A program made the translations under genes and the position numbers. This document shows, piece after piece, positions 9,261-17,784 of a DNA stretch of 64,000 nt. The stretch's first letter is position 1. Every line of letters begins with the position of its first letter. Source of the DNA: Acanthopleuribacter pedis (GTDB taxonomy: Bacteria; Acidobacteriota; Holophagae; Acanthopleuribacterales; Acanthopleuribacteraceae); the NCBI RefSeq assembly GCF_017377855.1, contig NZ_JAFREP010000006.1:62001-126000 (forward strand), in the 5' to 3' direction. The notes beneath the pieces are model-generated. The model was not told where the DNA came from and searched no databases. It saw only the letters and a list, made by a program, of their open reading frames with translations.

Positions 9261-9399
9261 CCTACCTCTGCGAGGTAGGCACACCGCCGTGCAAGGTCCA
9301 TAACTGGTTTAAAATGCGAGCCGAGGCGAGCCTCTTCCAGCGACACTGAAGGTGTCGGGGATTTCAGCCCTGATCAAATTGTTGTGACACAACAATTTG
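9261..9399. repeat. Cluster of perfect hairpins between minisatellites
   Basis: Three perfect stem-loops are visible: CCTACCTC with GAGGTAGG (9261-9279), CGACAC with GTGTCG around TGAAG (9341-9357), and a 25 bp near-continuous palindrome CAAATTGTTGTG/CACAACAATTTG centred on base 9387. None is followed by a U-tract of terminator type. Confidence 0.75.
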
Positions 9400-9440
9400 C
9401 TCTGGGTCCAATGGGGTTCCCGAACCGTAAACCCCGAAGG

Positions 9441-9832
9441 GGTTGGCATCACAACCGCAAACCGGACCCTGTGAATCATGGACGGCCGGGCATGGTGACG
9501 GGATTGGCATCACAACCGCAAACCGAACCCTGTGAATCATGGACGGCCGGGCATGGTGACGGGGTTGGCATCACAACCGCAAACCGGACCCTGTGAATCA
9601 TGGAGGGCCGGGCATGGTGACGGGGTTGGCATCAAAACCGCAAACCGGACCCTGTGAATCATGGAGGGCCGGGCATGGTGACGGGGCCGGCATCACAACC
9701 GCAAACCGGACCCTGTGAATCATGGAGGGCCGGGCATGGTGACGGGGCCGGCATCACAACCGCAAACCGGACCCTGTGAATCATGGACGGCCGGGCATGG
9801 TGACGGGGCTTGCATCACAACCGCAAACCGCA
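9441..9832 (+). repeat. 61 bp minisatellite, 6-7 copies
   Basis: The motif TTGGCATCACAACCGCAAAC recurs at 9443, 9504 and 9565 (exact 61 bp period) and onward to about 9832. Each unit also carries GTGAATCATGGACGGCCGG (or GGAGGGCCGG). Copies differ by a few substitutions (GGATTGG/GGGTTGG/GGGCCGG). No gene uses the array. Confidence 0.9.
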
Positions 9833-9927
9833 TCGGTGGTTTCATGCATTCACGGGACGTCCAGGGAACATTTTATTGTGGTGTCGGCCCCTCCAGGGCC
9901 TTCCTGGCCGTGAACCCCCAGCACCCA

Positions 9928-9956
9928 GGGTACGACCATTTTCAATGGTCGTACCC
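9928..9956. repeat. Perfect 13 bp stem hairpin
   Basis: GGGTACGACCATT pairs fully with AATGGTCGTACCC around a TTC loop. It lies between the 61 and 65 bp arrays and is followed by smaller palindromes (ATGCCTACAGCAT; GGCGAGGCGCTGCCTCGC). Confidence 0.8.
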
Positions 9957-10080
9957 GGGGCTAATATCTGGCATGCCTACAGCATGCGTTCAGGGTGGCG
10001 AGGCGCTGCCTCGCGTTTCATCAAAGCAGGGTCCTTGGATGGGGTGGTGCGGCCCGCTCCGGGGCGCGCCGGGCCAAGGC

Positions 10081-10520
10081 ACGGCCGGGAATTAGCGGTA
10101 TTGGGGCGAAAGACGGCCAAAGATGGGTGCGCGCCGGGTCAACGCACGGCCGGGAATTAGCGGTATTGGGGCGAAAGACGGCCAAAGATGGGTGCGCGCC
10201 GGGCCAAGGTACGGCCGGGAATTAGCGGTATTGGGGCGAAAAACGGCCAAAGATGGGTGCGCGCCGGGCCAAGGTACGGCCGGGAATTAGCGGTATTGGG
10301 GAGAAAAACGGCCAAAGATGGGTGCGCGCCGGGCCAAGGCACGGCCGGGAATTAGCGGTATTGGGGAGAAAAACGGCCAAAGATGGGTGCGCGCCGGGTC
10401 AAGGCACCGCCAAGGAATGGTTGTAACGGAGCGGAACGCATCCAAGGATGAGGGCGCGCCGGGTCAAGGCACGGCCGGGAATTAGCGGTATTGGGGCGAA
10501 AGACGGCCTGTGATGGTAGC
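10081..10520 (+). repeat. 65 bp minisatellite, about 7 copies
   Basis: ACGGCCGGGAATTAGCGGTA begins units at 10081, 10146, 10211, 10276, 10341 and, after one diverged copy at 10406, again at 10471: an exact 65 bp period. The unit also holds GGCCAAAGATGGGTGCGCGC. The diverged copy carries a substituted segment (AAGGAATGGTTGTAACGGAG), so the array is not freshly homogenised. Confidence 0.9.
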
Positions 10521-10632
10521 GGGGTGGTGAGGGTCTGCCCCAAATTTCCGCGCACGGCGAAAATTCCTTGTCTCCATGTTCGCTCCACGGTTTGGCTGTA
10601 TGATGGGTGCACCAAAACGAGGGGAGCCCAGA

Positions 10633-11919
10633 ATGACCGAAACGAGCCGCTTGGATCTTTTGAACGACCTATTGGTGTGGTGCCGGGAGCACGGTGCCGA
10701 GATGCCGGATCAACGTTTTGAGGTGGATGCCCATGGGCAATGCTTGGTGCGCAACAACCGCGACTTCGCCGCCGGTGATCGCGCCCTCAAACTACCGCGC
10801 ACCTGTATGTTCATGCAAAAACACGCCGCGGAAACGCCTTTGGTACAAGCGTTCCACGACGCGGGCGGCGCATTCCAAACCATGCACGGCATGTTGGCCG
10901 TCGGGGTCTTGCAGGAATTCCCCAACCCCGATTCTTTTTGGGCGCCCTACTGGGCCGTGTTGCCGCGTTCTTTTGACAGCGTGCCCTTGTTTTTGGCCGA
11001 CGACCTTTTCCCGTTTTTAACCGGAACCATGACCCAGGCCATGGCCGTGGCGCGATTTAAAGAACTCACCGCGGAACTGAGTCTGCTGCAAGAAAAACTC
11101 GACAGCGGCTGGACTTTTAGCCAGGCCGATTTCTTTTGGGCGTATACCTTGTGTTCGAGCCGCGCTTTTGCCGTGCCGGACGGGGAGGGCGGCACCGTTC
11201 CCGCCCTCGTGCCGCTTTTAGATTTATACAACCATCTTCCTGAATGTAACTTAAGTAGTTTTCGGCCGGATCCTGACGGCATTGTTTTGGAGACGCCGGA
11301 GGGGTTGCCCGCCGATACCGAGCTGTTGGTGAGTTACGGGGCCGCGTCAGATGTCCATTATTTTGTGAATTACGGCTTTGTGGATCACGCGATGCGCGCC
11401 GGCCAGAGCCGCTTGGTGCTGCAACTCAATGCCGAGGATCCGCAAGCGCCGGTCAAGCGCCAATTAATGAACGGCACCATGGTGTGGGAAATGATGGTGA
11501 CCGCCGCTGATTTTGACGCGATTAACGCCTGTTTAACCATTGCCCGTTGGGTGACCGCCGTGGAATTACGGCCGCAAATCGAAAGTTTAACCGCGCAGGA
11601 AGAAATCGCCGCCTTGCGCCTGTTGTTTGCCGAACTGGGCCGGAGCGTGGCCGGCTTCTACCAGACCTTTGAACAGGATGTCGCTGATTTGGCGCGGCCG
11701 GATGGGACCTGGACCTTTGCCGAGCAGATGGTGCGCCGCGCTACGCTTTCCGAAAAACGGGTGTTGCTGCAGGCACGGGTTTTTTGTGCACGTGCCCTCG
11801 AAGCCTTGGATGCACCGGCCCTCGACTGGCAAGCCCCGGAGCCCCGTTGGATTGACGATGGGGTGGTCGCGGCTTGGGTGACGACCTGGCGTGCCTCGCT
11901 GCCTTTTCTCAAGGCTTAA
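10633..11919 (+). CDS. SET-domain protein of the SETD3 / Rubisco LSMT type
   Basis: The protein (428 residues) reads like eukaryotic non-histone SET methyltransferases. It has the post-insert motif ALVPLLDLYNHLPECN with the invariant Asn-His (N200, H201), and the second half LLVSYGAASDVHYFVNYGFVD (SYG plus NYGF) that completes the S-adenosylmethionine pocket. An N-terminal SET-N segment, an iSET helical insert (residues about 95-170) and a C-terminal helical substrate-binding region follow the family order. ATG at 10633 has GGGGAG upstream. Members transfer methyl groups to Lys or His side chains. The gene stands alone between a repeat island and a convergent operon; its target is unknown. 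Confidence 0.85.
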   Translation: MTETSRLDLLNDLLVWCREHGAEMPDQRFEVDAHGQCLVRNNRDFAAGDRALKLPRTCMFMQKHAAETPLVQAFHDAGGAFQTMHGMLAVGVLQEFPNPDSFWAPYWAVLPRSFDSVPLFLADDLFPFLTGTMTQAMAVARFKELTAELSLLQEKLDSGWTFSQADFFWAYTLCSSRAFAVPDGEGGTVPALVPLLDLYNHLPECNLSSFRPDPDGIVLETPEGLPADTELLVSYGAASDVHYFVNYGFVDHAMRAGQSRLVLQLNAEDPQAPVKRQLMNGTMVWEMMVTAADFDAINACLTIARWVTAVELRPQIESLTAQEEIAALRLLFAELGRSVAGFYQTFEQDVADLARPDGTWTFAEQMVRRATLSEKRVLLQARVFCARALEALDAPALDWQAPEPRWIDDGVVAAWVTTWRASLPFLKA

Positions 11920-12641
11920 TCGGCGGGCCAGCGTTGGCGCAGGGTTACGGTCACCCCGCGCAGAACTTGGCGCGAAAAGGTCATGCCCAGGTGGGTACAG
12001 GTGACTTTGACGTGGGTGACGTTGGGGGACCAATGATCGATGCAGGCCTGCGGCGAAACAATTCCGTCGCTCTCGGTGTAGTAGGCGGTGACCGGTGTGG
12101 TCAGCGGCGTGCGGTAGCGCTCAATCGTATCGGCTTCGATTTGGTCGACATCCACGCCTTTGTCGCGGTAGAAACGGCTGATGGTGGTGTATTTGGGACC
12201 GCCCCAAACCGGGGTACCCAAGGTGATAATATGGGCGACCAGATCCGGGTTATCGCGGGCCGCCTCGCGCGCAATGTACCCGCCGAGGCTCCAGCCGACC
12301 AGCACCACCGGTCGGCCGCTTTCCTCGGCCGCGGCTTTTAGGATGTCGACGAAGGCGGGCAGTAGGTGCGGTACCTTGCCGTTGTTTTGGCCGAGTCCCC
12401 AATCGCGGGCGTCAAAGCCCAAGCCGTTCGCCACGCTTTTGAGCGCGGTCATGGCGTTGGGACCGGCGCCGAATCCCGGCAGCAGCAGGACGCGTTGGCC
12501 GTTGCCCAGGCTATCGCGTTTGGGACAGCACCAGGAAGCCAATCCGCCGATCACATCGATGGGTACCAACAGCTCGGCGAGGGGTGCCCAAGTTCCCGGC
12601 GCCTCGATGGGTTTTTTCTCGAAAAAAGCGTCCTGGCTCAT
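11916..12641 (-). CDS. Alpha/beta hydrolase (lipase-like)
   Basis: The 241-residue cytosolic protein has the oxyanion segment VLLLPGFGAGPNAM, the nucleophile elbow VVLVGWSLGGYIAREAA (Ser), an Asp in YYTESDGIVSP and a C-terminal His in CTHLGMTF: a complete Ser-Asp-His triad of the triacylglycerol lipase/PGAP1-like group. Its start codon overlaps the stop of the DUF3224-like gene (ATGA), so the two are co-translated. It converges on the SET gene with a 4 bp overlap. The substrate is probably an acyl ester, unproven. Confidence 0.85.
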   Translation of the reverse strand: MSQDAFFEKKPIEAPGTWAPLAELLVPIDVIGGLASWCCPKRDSLGNGQRVLLLPGFGAGPNAMTALKSVANGLGFDARDWGLGQNNGKVPHLLPAFVDILKAAAEESGRPVVLVGWSLGGYIAREAARDNPDLVAHIITLGTPVWGGPKYTTISRFYRDKGVDVDQIEADTIERYRTPLTTPVTAYYTESDGIVSPQACIDHWSPNVTHVKVTCTHLGMTFSRQVLRGVTVTLRQRWPAD

Positions 12642-13045
12642 GCTTCGGCCTCGTTGGGTAAGCTGTACTCAAAGGTGTAGAAGTGGCGCCCGTTGTCGAT
12701 GCGAAGGGTCATGGTGCCGCTGATGCCGAGGAGCTCCTCGGTACCAGAGCCGGGAACGACCGAAATATCCAGCGATTGGCCCTCGGGTGACATAAACCCG
12801 CTGTGCTGCAGCACAAAACCACCCTCGCGCCCCGCCAGGCGGACTTCGAGCCGTTCCTGGGCCACGTAACCGGCGCCGCCTTGCTTGCCGCGCGCCGACA
12901 GCATGTGGCCCCAGCTGCTGCCCACCATGTCGCCGCTGAACTGCTTGTCGATGGTCATTAAACCGAGTGTGGTTTCGCCCTCGCTGCCTTTCAGGGGTTG
13001 GGGTGAGAGTTTGACGGTGAATTCACCGCTGATTTGGTGGGACAT
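12638..13045 (-). CDS. DUF3224-like small beta-barrel protein
   Basis: The 135-residue protein has the DUF3224 pattern: GEFTVKLSPQPL at the start, the Met-rich KQFSGDMVGSSWGHMLSARG segment, GGFVLQHSGFM in the middle, and a C-terminal HFYTFEYSLP strand. The family forms an allene-oxide-cyclase-like barrel and has no firm reaction assigned. AAGGAA precedes the ATG. It is the first gene of a two-gene operon with the hydrolase downstream, which hints at a shared small hydrophobic ligand. Confidence 0.85.
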   Translation of the reverse strand: MSHQISGEFTVKLSPQPLKGSEGETTLGLMTIDKQFSGDMVGSSWGHMLSARGKQGGAGYVAQERLEVRLAGREGGFVLQHSGFMSPEGQSLDISVVPGSGTEELLGISGTMTLRIDNGRHFYTFEYSLPNEAEA

Positions 13046-13138
13046 GAGGGTTCCTTGGTGCGACTGATTGGCGGGAAACCCCGCCTGGATTCAAGCCTAA
13101 CAACCAAACAGGCGAAGGGAAAGGGTACTCGTCGCATT

Positions 13139-15796
13139 TTAGTTTGCCGGCGCCGGGTCTTTTTGGGTGGCCGAGGGGGCCGGCACGGGGGCGGGTGGGG
13201 TTCGGGGACCCAGCACCAGGTCACCCCAAACGTCTGGTTCAGCACCGTTTTCCGTCTTCCGAGCGGGCGCAACAGCGCCCGGCCACACCAGCTTCCGACC
13301 GGGTTGGCGTGGATCGTCGTCATGGAAACCGATGCTAAACCCGAGCATGCGACCCATCCGGCGTTTTCCCTCGGGATCCAGGCCCGCGACGGCCCAGGGC
13401 AGTTTCAGCTCGATGGTCCAAACGTGGGGTTGGTTCGCGAGGACCCTGGTTTTGAGGCCGGGGCTGTCCAACTGGGCTTGGGTCGGCTCGGTTTGGGTGA
13501 CGCGCCATAATCGAGGTCGCCAGACGGTAATCTCCGGTTCCCCCATAGCAAAAACGATGTCGAAGCGGCTGAAGGTTTGGGTAAGGGTATGGCGGGCCGG
13601 CTTCAGGAAGACGTCACCGGGATGCGCCGCCTGGATCTGTTTGGCGGAGAAGGGGTCCAGGGTAAGAAACACAAAATTATCAAAGTTGGGTGGCGCCCCA
13701 TAAGGTTCCTGATCCGTGACCCTGATGTGAAAGTACAGGCCGTGCGCCCCGTAGGCGGCGCGCACGCTTAAACCCGCGTCGCGGGTGGTTGTTTGCGAAA
13801 AGATCGCGTCCCGCGCCGCGTGATCTCGAGAATTCAAAACAAGCTGATCCCAACCATCATCAAACCCCGCCCACCAGCTGTTCACGACCTTGCCCTGCCA
13901 TTCTTGTCCCTGTTCTTGCTCGGGCGTGAGGCGGTAAGCAACCAAATTGCGGTCGTTGAGATCCGCGCCCGGTAAGGTGCTCAGGCCCATGTGCGAGACC
14001 GGTTTTGCGGCCAGGTGGGCCGGACGTGGGTGTTGAGGATGGAGGTTGTTAAAAGGTTGTGGGAGGTCGGCGGCGGGTTCGTTTTTATCGCCCACAAAGA
14101 GGCTTGTGGGGCGGGATGTGGTGGTTTTATTTTTGGAAAACACTTTGGCGATAAACAGGTTAAGACCCTGTGTCGGGGTGAATTTGACCGTGTTGTTTTC
14201 TGTTTCTTGCCGCTGAACGCCCTGGCCCGTTATCTGAATCCATTCGAACCGCTCGCCGCGGGCATCGACAAAGCTTGTGAGCGGCGAACCCGCCTCGATC
14301 TTTGTGTCCGGGCCGTCTCGCCATAGGGTTAAGGGTGGCGCGTCCGCATCCCGGGTGAGGGCCTCGTTGAGCAGCGCCCTGGGTTCCGTGCCAAAGGCGC
14401 CCTGGGTCGCGATCTGATCGGCCATGGCAAACCAAAATGCCTCCGATGCCCCGGTTTCACGGCCTTTATCAGGTTCGATGAGGAGCGACCAGGCAGGCAC
14501 CGATTCGGTTAAGGCCTGCATATCCGCGATTGCCTTTCGGGTAAGGGTTGGGTCGTAGGCGCCCAACACAAAACCACCGGGAACCTGCAACAGCGCGGGC
14601 GGTGGTGTTTTACCGAGAAACCAGGTGGCGTTATTGCTGCCGAAGCCGAGGCATAAATCGGGCCGGTCGGCGGCCAGCGCAAAAGCCGTTTGGCCCCCGT
14701 TCTCGTGGCCGAACGCGAAGAAGGGGAGCGAGGCCAAGCCGGGTTGATCGGCCGCTTCGGCCAGTTCGCTTAAAGCCCGCCACAAGGGGGCCGCGCCCTT
14801 TTGTAGGAGGTCCGGGCCGTCGAAGCCCTGTAGACCGACCAACACCCAGCCGTGCCGTTCCGCAAAAGCCTGAACGGTGGGCACGTCGAGGCGGTCTCGG
14901 CTGTCGCCGTCACGGCCGCGGTGCCCAAAAATGAGCATGGCTTGCGGCTTCCGACGCGGGAGCCGCAGGCTCACGTGGCGCGTGCCCGTGGGTCCGCGCC
15001 AGGCCCAAACCGACCCCTCGTGTAGGATGCGCGGTGGTCCGGCCGGCGCGGGTTGGGGTGGTGGCGGCACAAACCAGGTGAACAGCGCCGCGGCTATGGC
15101 CGCGTGGCCCGCCCGGTTGGGGTGGTTGCTGGTGCTCATCCAGTCATCGAGGTGTCCGAAGCGCTGCAGGCGTTGTTTAAAGATCGCGTCGCTGTCGACC
15201 AGACCGGTGCCGAATTCCGCCGCCAGCGCGCGCACCTGACGGGCGTGTTGTTGCAACAGATCCGTCTCGTCAAACGGGTTGCTTTCCAAATCGGCGCTGG
15301 GCGTCATCAGGATCACCCGCGCCCCTTGCCGTTGGGCGGCTTTGATCATCGACACCCAAGCCGCGCGCACCTCGCCGAGGGGAAACAGGCGATCATTGAG
15401 GCTGTAATCGAGGATCACCACGTCGGGTCGGTGGGCGAGGGCGTCGCGGTCGAAGCGTTTGGCCCCGCGCAAAGCGTTTTCTCCACTGACCGCGCTGACA
15501 ACCACATGCACGTCGGCGAAAGGGTAGTGCTCCTTGAGTAAGTGTTGCAGTTGGTGCGGATAGGCGCCGAGGGTATCAACCCGCGGCACATCAAAATAAC
15601 CGGCGGGTACGCTGTGGCCGTGGCATACAAGGGTTATTTTTTTTTGGTTCGGGTCGGGCCAAACCGCGGCCAAACCGTCCCAGACCGGACCCATCAGTTC
15701 GGCGTTGGGTGGTGGGGAAACCGATGGAACCGAGCGCCCGGGCTCCGCGAGCAGAAACAACCAAACGAGTTGAACAATCAAAGGCGCGCTTACCAA
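13139..15796 (-). CDS. Secreted SGNH hydrolase fused to alpha/beta-hydrolase-like and CBM9-like domains
   Basis: I place the start at the TTG at 15796, because AAGGAGG sits five bases upstream and the product then begins with a signal peptide (IVQLVWLFLLAEPGRS). Residues about 55-250 form an SGNH esterase: block I CHGHSVPAGYF (GHS for GDS), SAVSGENA, DYSLND, and the terminal His in NHPNRAGHAA. A second region (about 265-510) looks like an alpha/beta hydrolase, but its elbow is FGHENGG, with Glu where Ser is expected, so it is probably not a Ser esterase. The C-terminus (about 660-860) resembles CBM9-type carbohydrate-binding sandwiches (GLYFHIRVTD, WTIELKLPWAVAGLD). This is probably an extracellular polysaccharide deacetylase; the role is inferred. 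Confidence 0.75.
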   Translation of the reverse strand: MVSAPLIVQLVWLFLLAEPGRSVPSVSPPPNAELMGPVWDGLAAVWPDPNQKKITLVCHGHSVPAGYFDVPRVDTLGAYPHQLQHLLKEHYPFADVHVVVSAVSGENALRGAKRFDRDALAHRPDVVILDYSLNDRLFPLGEVRAAWVSMIKAAQRQGARVILMTPSADLESNPFDETDLLQQHARQVRALAAEFGTGLVDSDAIFKQRLQRFGHLDDWMSTSNHPNRAGHAAIAAALFTWFVPPPPQPAPAGPPRILHEGSVWAWRGPTGTRHVSLRLPRRKPQAMLIFGHRGRDGDSRDRLDVPTVQAFAERHGWVLVGLQGFDGPDLLQKGAAPLWRALSELAEAADQPGLASLPFFAFGHENGGQTAFALAADRPDLCLGFGSNNATWFLGKTPPPALLQVPGGFVLGAYDPTLTRKAIADMQALTESVPAWSLLIEPDKGRETGASEAFWFAMADQIATQGAFGTEPRALLNEALTRDADAPPLTLWRDGPDTKIEAGSPLTSFVDARGERFEWIQITGQGVQRQETENNTVKFTPTQGLNLFIAKVFSKNKTTTSRPTSLFVGDKNEPAADLPQPFNNLHPQHPRPAHLAAKPVSHMGLSTLPGADLNDRNLVAYRLTPEQEQGQEWQGKVVNSWWAGFDDGWDQLVLNSRDHAARDAIFSQTTTRDAGLSVRAAYGAHGLYFHIRVTDQEPYGAPPNFDNFVFLTLDPFSAKQIQAAHPGDVFLKPARHTLTQTFSRFDIVFAMGEPEITVWRPRLWRVTQTEPTQAQLDSPGLKTRVLANQPHVWTIELKLPWAVAGLDPEGKRRMGRMLGFSIGFHDDDPRQPGRKLVWPGAVAPARKTENGAEPDVWGDLVLGPRTPPAPVPAPSATQKDPAPAN

Positions 15797-15994
15797 ATCG
15801 GCCTCCTTAAAGTTATGGGTTGGTGGCGTCATTTTAGCGTCGCCTATCTTTTTGACCCATGGTTAAGGGCGGGAAAAAACGAGAAAGGGTCCCTTTGGGG
15901 GGCGTCGCCGTGATTCCCAGCGAAGGAAACAGGGCGGGGGCGATCCCGTGCGCAATTTCTGATAATCCAATATCGAAAGGGCTTGGCATTTTTA

Positions 15995-16016
15995 TGATAA
16001 CGGTATATCGTTTTCA
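15995..16016 (+). promoter_or_regulatory. 22 bp palindromic operator candidate upstream of MerC-like gene
   Basis: The core AACGGTATATCGTT is a near-perfect inverted repeat (AACGrTATAyCGTT), extended by TGA and TCA on the outer edges. It lies 36 bases before the MerC-like ATG in an AT-rich patch. The shape suits a dimeric metal sensor of the Fur/Zur class, which would match the metal-linked gene it precedes; the regulator is inferred. Confidence 0.5.
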
Positions 16017-16051
16017 GTTGTCTGTGATGTTTTGTTTTTTGAGGTTTCCCT

Positions 16052-16489
16052 ATGGCTTCTTTCGCGCGTGTCTTTTCCGCCTTCCCCCATCGGCCAGGTC
16101 TCGATTGGCTGGGGGGGACCTTATCCGTCCTTTGTTTGGTTCATTGTTTGGTGTTGCCTTCACTGCTGGTTGCCTTTACCGCGCTTGCCCCGTTTGGCGG
16201 CGAGGCGGTTCACCTGGGTTTGACCCTCGCCATTTTGCCGTTGTCCTTGCTCACCTTTGGCTCCGGTTACCAGTTCCACAAGCAACGCCGCGTGTTGTGG
16301 TTGGGTGGTCTCGGCTGCTTGTTCCTCCTCGCCGCGCTTGGCCTAGAAGGGGTTGGCGGCGAATGGGTTGAAAAAGGGTTGACCGTCCTGGGCGCGTTTT
16401 TTCTGATCAGTGGGCACAGCATTAACTTGCGGGCGAAACCCTGTAACGACGCGTGTTGTCCGGCAGAGGGGCAGGTGGACGAATGCTGA
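16052..16489 (+). CDS. MerC-domain integral membrane protein
   Basis: The 145-residue protein has four hydrophobic segments and the MerC hallmark Cys pair near the first helix (SVLCLVHCLVLPSLLVAF). A Cys-rich tail, CNDACCPAEGQVDEC, could bind metal. MerC proteins carry Hg(II) across the inner membrane, but many chromosomal copies outside mer operons are tied to zinc homeostasis. No merA, merT or merP is present, so a mercury role is doubtful. Its stop overlaps the start of the flavoprotein gene (ATGCTGA), and a palindromic operator lies upstream. Confidence 0.85.
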   Translation: MASFARVFSAFPHRPGLDWLGGTLSVLCLVHCLVLPSLLVAFTALAPFGGEAVHLGLTLAILPLSLLTFGSGYQFHKQRRVLWLGGLGCLFLLAALGLEGVGGEWVEKGLTVLGAFFLISGHSINLRAKPCNDACCPAEGQVDEC

Positions 16490-17649
16490 ATTGGCTTATC
16501 CTCGGCGGCGGCATTCAGGGGACTTATTTGTCGCACGTGCTGAGGCGTACCTGCGAGGTGCCCGCCGAGAAAATTCGTGTATTGGACCCCGAGGCCGAGG
16601 CGTTGGCCGGTTGGATGCGCTGCACCAAAAATACCGGCATGACTTATTTGCGTTCGCCGATGGTTCACCACATTGATCTGGCGCCCGCTTCGTTGAAACA
16701 TTTTTCTAAAAAATGGCGCGAGGGGCGTGTTTCGATTGCCCCTTATGAACGGCCCAAGTTGGCCATGTTCAACGCGCACTGCCGCCACGTGATCGAAAGC
16801 AACGGCTTGGATGAACTGCGGGTTCAGGGACGCGCCCTGGAAATGACCCTTGAAGAGAACCACGTCGCCGTTGAGACCGATGGTGGTGTGTTGCGTGCCC
16901 GTCGCGTGGTCACCGCGCTTGGTGCCGCGCCGCCGCGTCGCCCCGATTGGGCCCACACCATGGTACGGGACGGCGGCGTCGTGCATCACCTGTTCGATCC
17001 CGACTTCTGCAGTGATTGTCTGGAGGTCGACGGTTTAACCGTGGTGGTCGGCGCCGGAATCAGCGCCGCGCAATTCGCGCTAAAAGCCTTGGCCCGCGGC
17101 GGTGAGAAAGTGATCATCGTGGCCAAGAACCCGCCGCTGGTACACCAGTTTGACGCCGACCCGGGCTGGCTGGGTCCCAAATACATGAACCGTTTCAGCC
17201 GGGAACGCGATGTCGTGGTGCGCCGTCGGTTGATTCGCGGCGCCCGTTACCGCGGTTCGATGCCCAGCGATGTTTATCGTCGCATGGAGCGTGCCCGCCG
17301 CGCCGGTGATTTGGTTTGGTTGCAAGGTACCGTGGACCAAGCAGTTTGGGAAGGCGGTTCTGCCGTGATGCGGGTTGCCGATCAAACTTTGGTGGCCGAC
17401 CGTGTCATTCTCGCAACCGGTTTTGAGGTCGCCCCGCCGGGTCAATCCATGATCCAGGCTTTGGCCAAACGCCACCAACTTCCGCTTTCGCCCTGTGGTT
17501 ATCCCGAAACGGATCGGTTCCTGCGCTGGCACCCGCGCCTGTTTACCGCCGGTGCCCTGGGCGAGCTGACCCTCGGTCCCGTCGCCCGCAACATCGCGGG
17601 CGGTCGTCGCGCCGGTAACCTGCTCAGCTACTTAATGAAACGCGCATAA
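16483..17649 (+). CDS. FAD/NAD(P)-binding oxidoreductase (flavin monooxygenase-like)
   Basis: The protein of 388 residues opens with a dinucleotide-binding fold (MLNWLILGGGIQGTYLSHVL, G-G-G-x-Q-G). It has a second Rossmann motif at TVVVGAGISAAQFALKAL for NAD(P)H, and the C-terminal ATG-F motif (RVILATGFEVAPPG). The arrangement matches the lysine/ornithine N-hydroxylase and related flavin monooxygenase group. The ATG at 16483 overlaps the MerC-like stop by 7 bp; a longer frame from 16453 lacks support. Such genes are found beside MerC-like genes in putative metal-limitation operons. Substrate unknown. Confidence 0.8.
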   Translation: MLNWLILGGGIQGTYLSHVLRRTCEVPAEKIRVLDPEAEALAGWMRCTKNTGMTYLRSPMVHHIDLAPASLKHFSKKWREGRVSIAPYERPKLAMFNAHCRHVIESNGLDELRVQGRALEMTLEENHVAVETDGGVLRARRVVTALGAAPPRRPDWAHTMVRDGGVVHHLFDPDFCSDCLEVDGLTVVVGAGISAAQFALKALARGGEKVIIVAKNPPLVHQFDADPGWLGPKYMNRFSRERDVVVRRRLIRGARYRGSMPSDVYRRMERARRAGDLVWLQGTVDQAVWEGGSAVMRVADQTLVADRVILATGFEVAPPGQSMIQALAKRHQLPLSPCGYPETDRFLRWHPRLFTAGALGELTLGPVARNIAGGRRAGNLLSYLMKRA

Positions 17650-17654
17650 CCTCC

Positions 17655-17692
17655 GCGATCTCCCGGTTCACCCCACCGGGGGATCCGCGCAT
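17655..17692. terminator. Imperfect GC-rich hairpin after the MerC-flavoprotein operon
   Basis: CGCGATCTCCCGGT faces ACCGGGGGATCCGCG around a short CACCCC loop just past the stop. The stem has one or two mismatches and no U-run, so it is a weak terminator candidate. Confidence 0.4.
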
Positions 17693-17784
17693 CAGCCCGC
17701 TTGTTGCCTCCCCGTGTTTCGGGCTAAAATCACCCGACTTTTCATCACGCGCACCGTCTCGGTCGGTGCCAAGGGAGTGGCTTC

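Larger units (their letters stand above)
8607..10632. other. Non-coding repeat island (minisatellites and hairpins)
   Basis: Two kilobases hold no convincing gene. All frames over the repeats stay open only because the unit lengths (34, 61, 65 bp) are not multiples of three and contain few stops, so the long frames here are artefacts. The stretch contains three tandem arrays, listed separately, and several perfect hairpins. A G/T-rich patch (GGTTTGGTTTGGT) lies at 8625-8655. Confidence 0.8.

Noticed and set aside
8548..9349. Long open frames on both strands over the 34 bp repeat, giving His/Pro- or Gly/Trp-rich repeat proteins
   Set aside because: Frames are open in several phases at once because the unit is not a multiple of three and has few stops; there is no ribosome site or real protein pattern.
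16052..16489. Mercury-resistance operon
   Set aside because: Only a MerC-like gene is present; merR, merT, merP and merA are absent.
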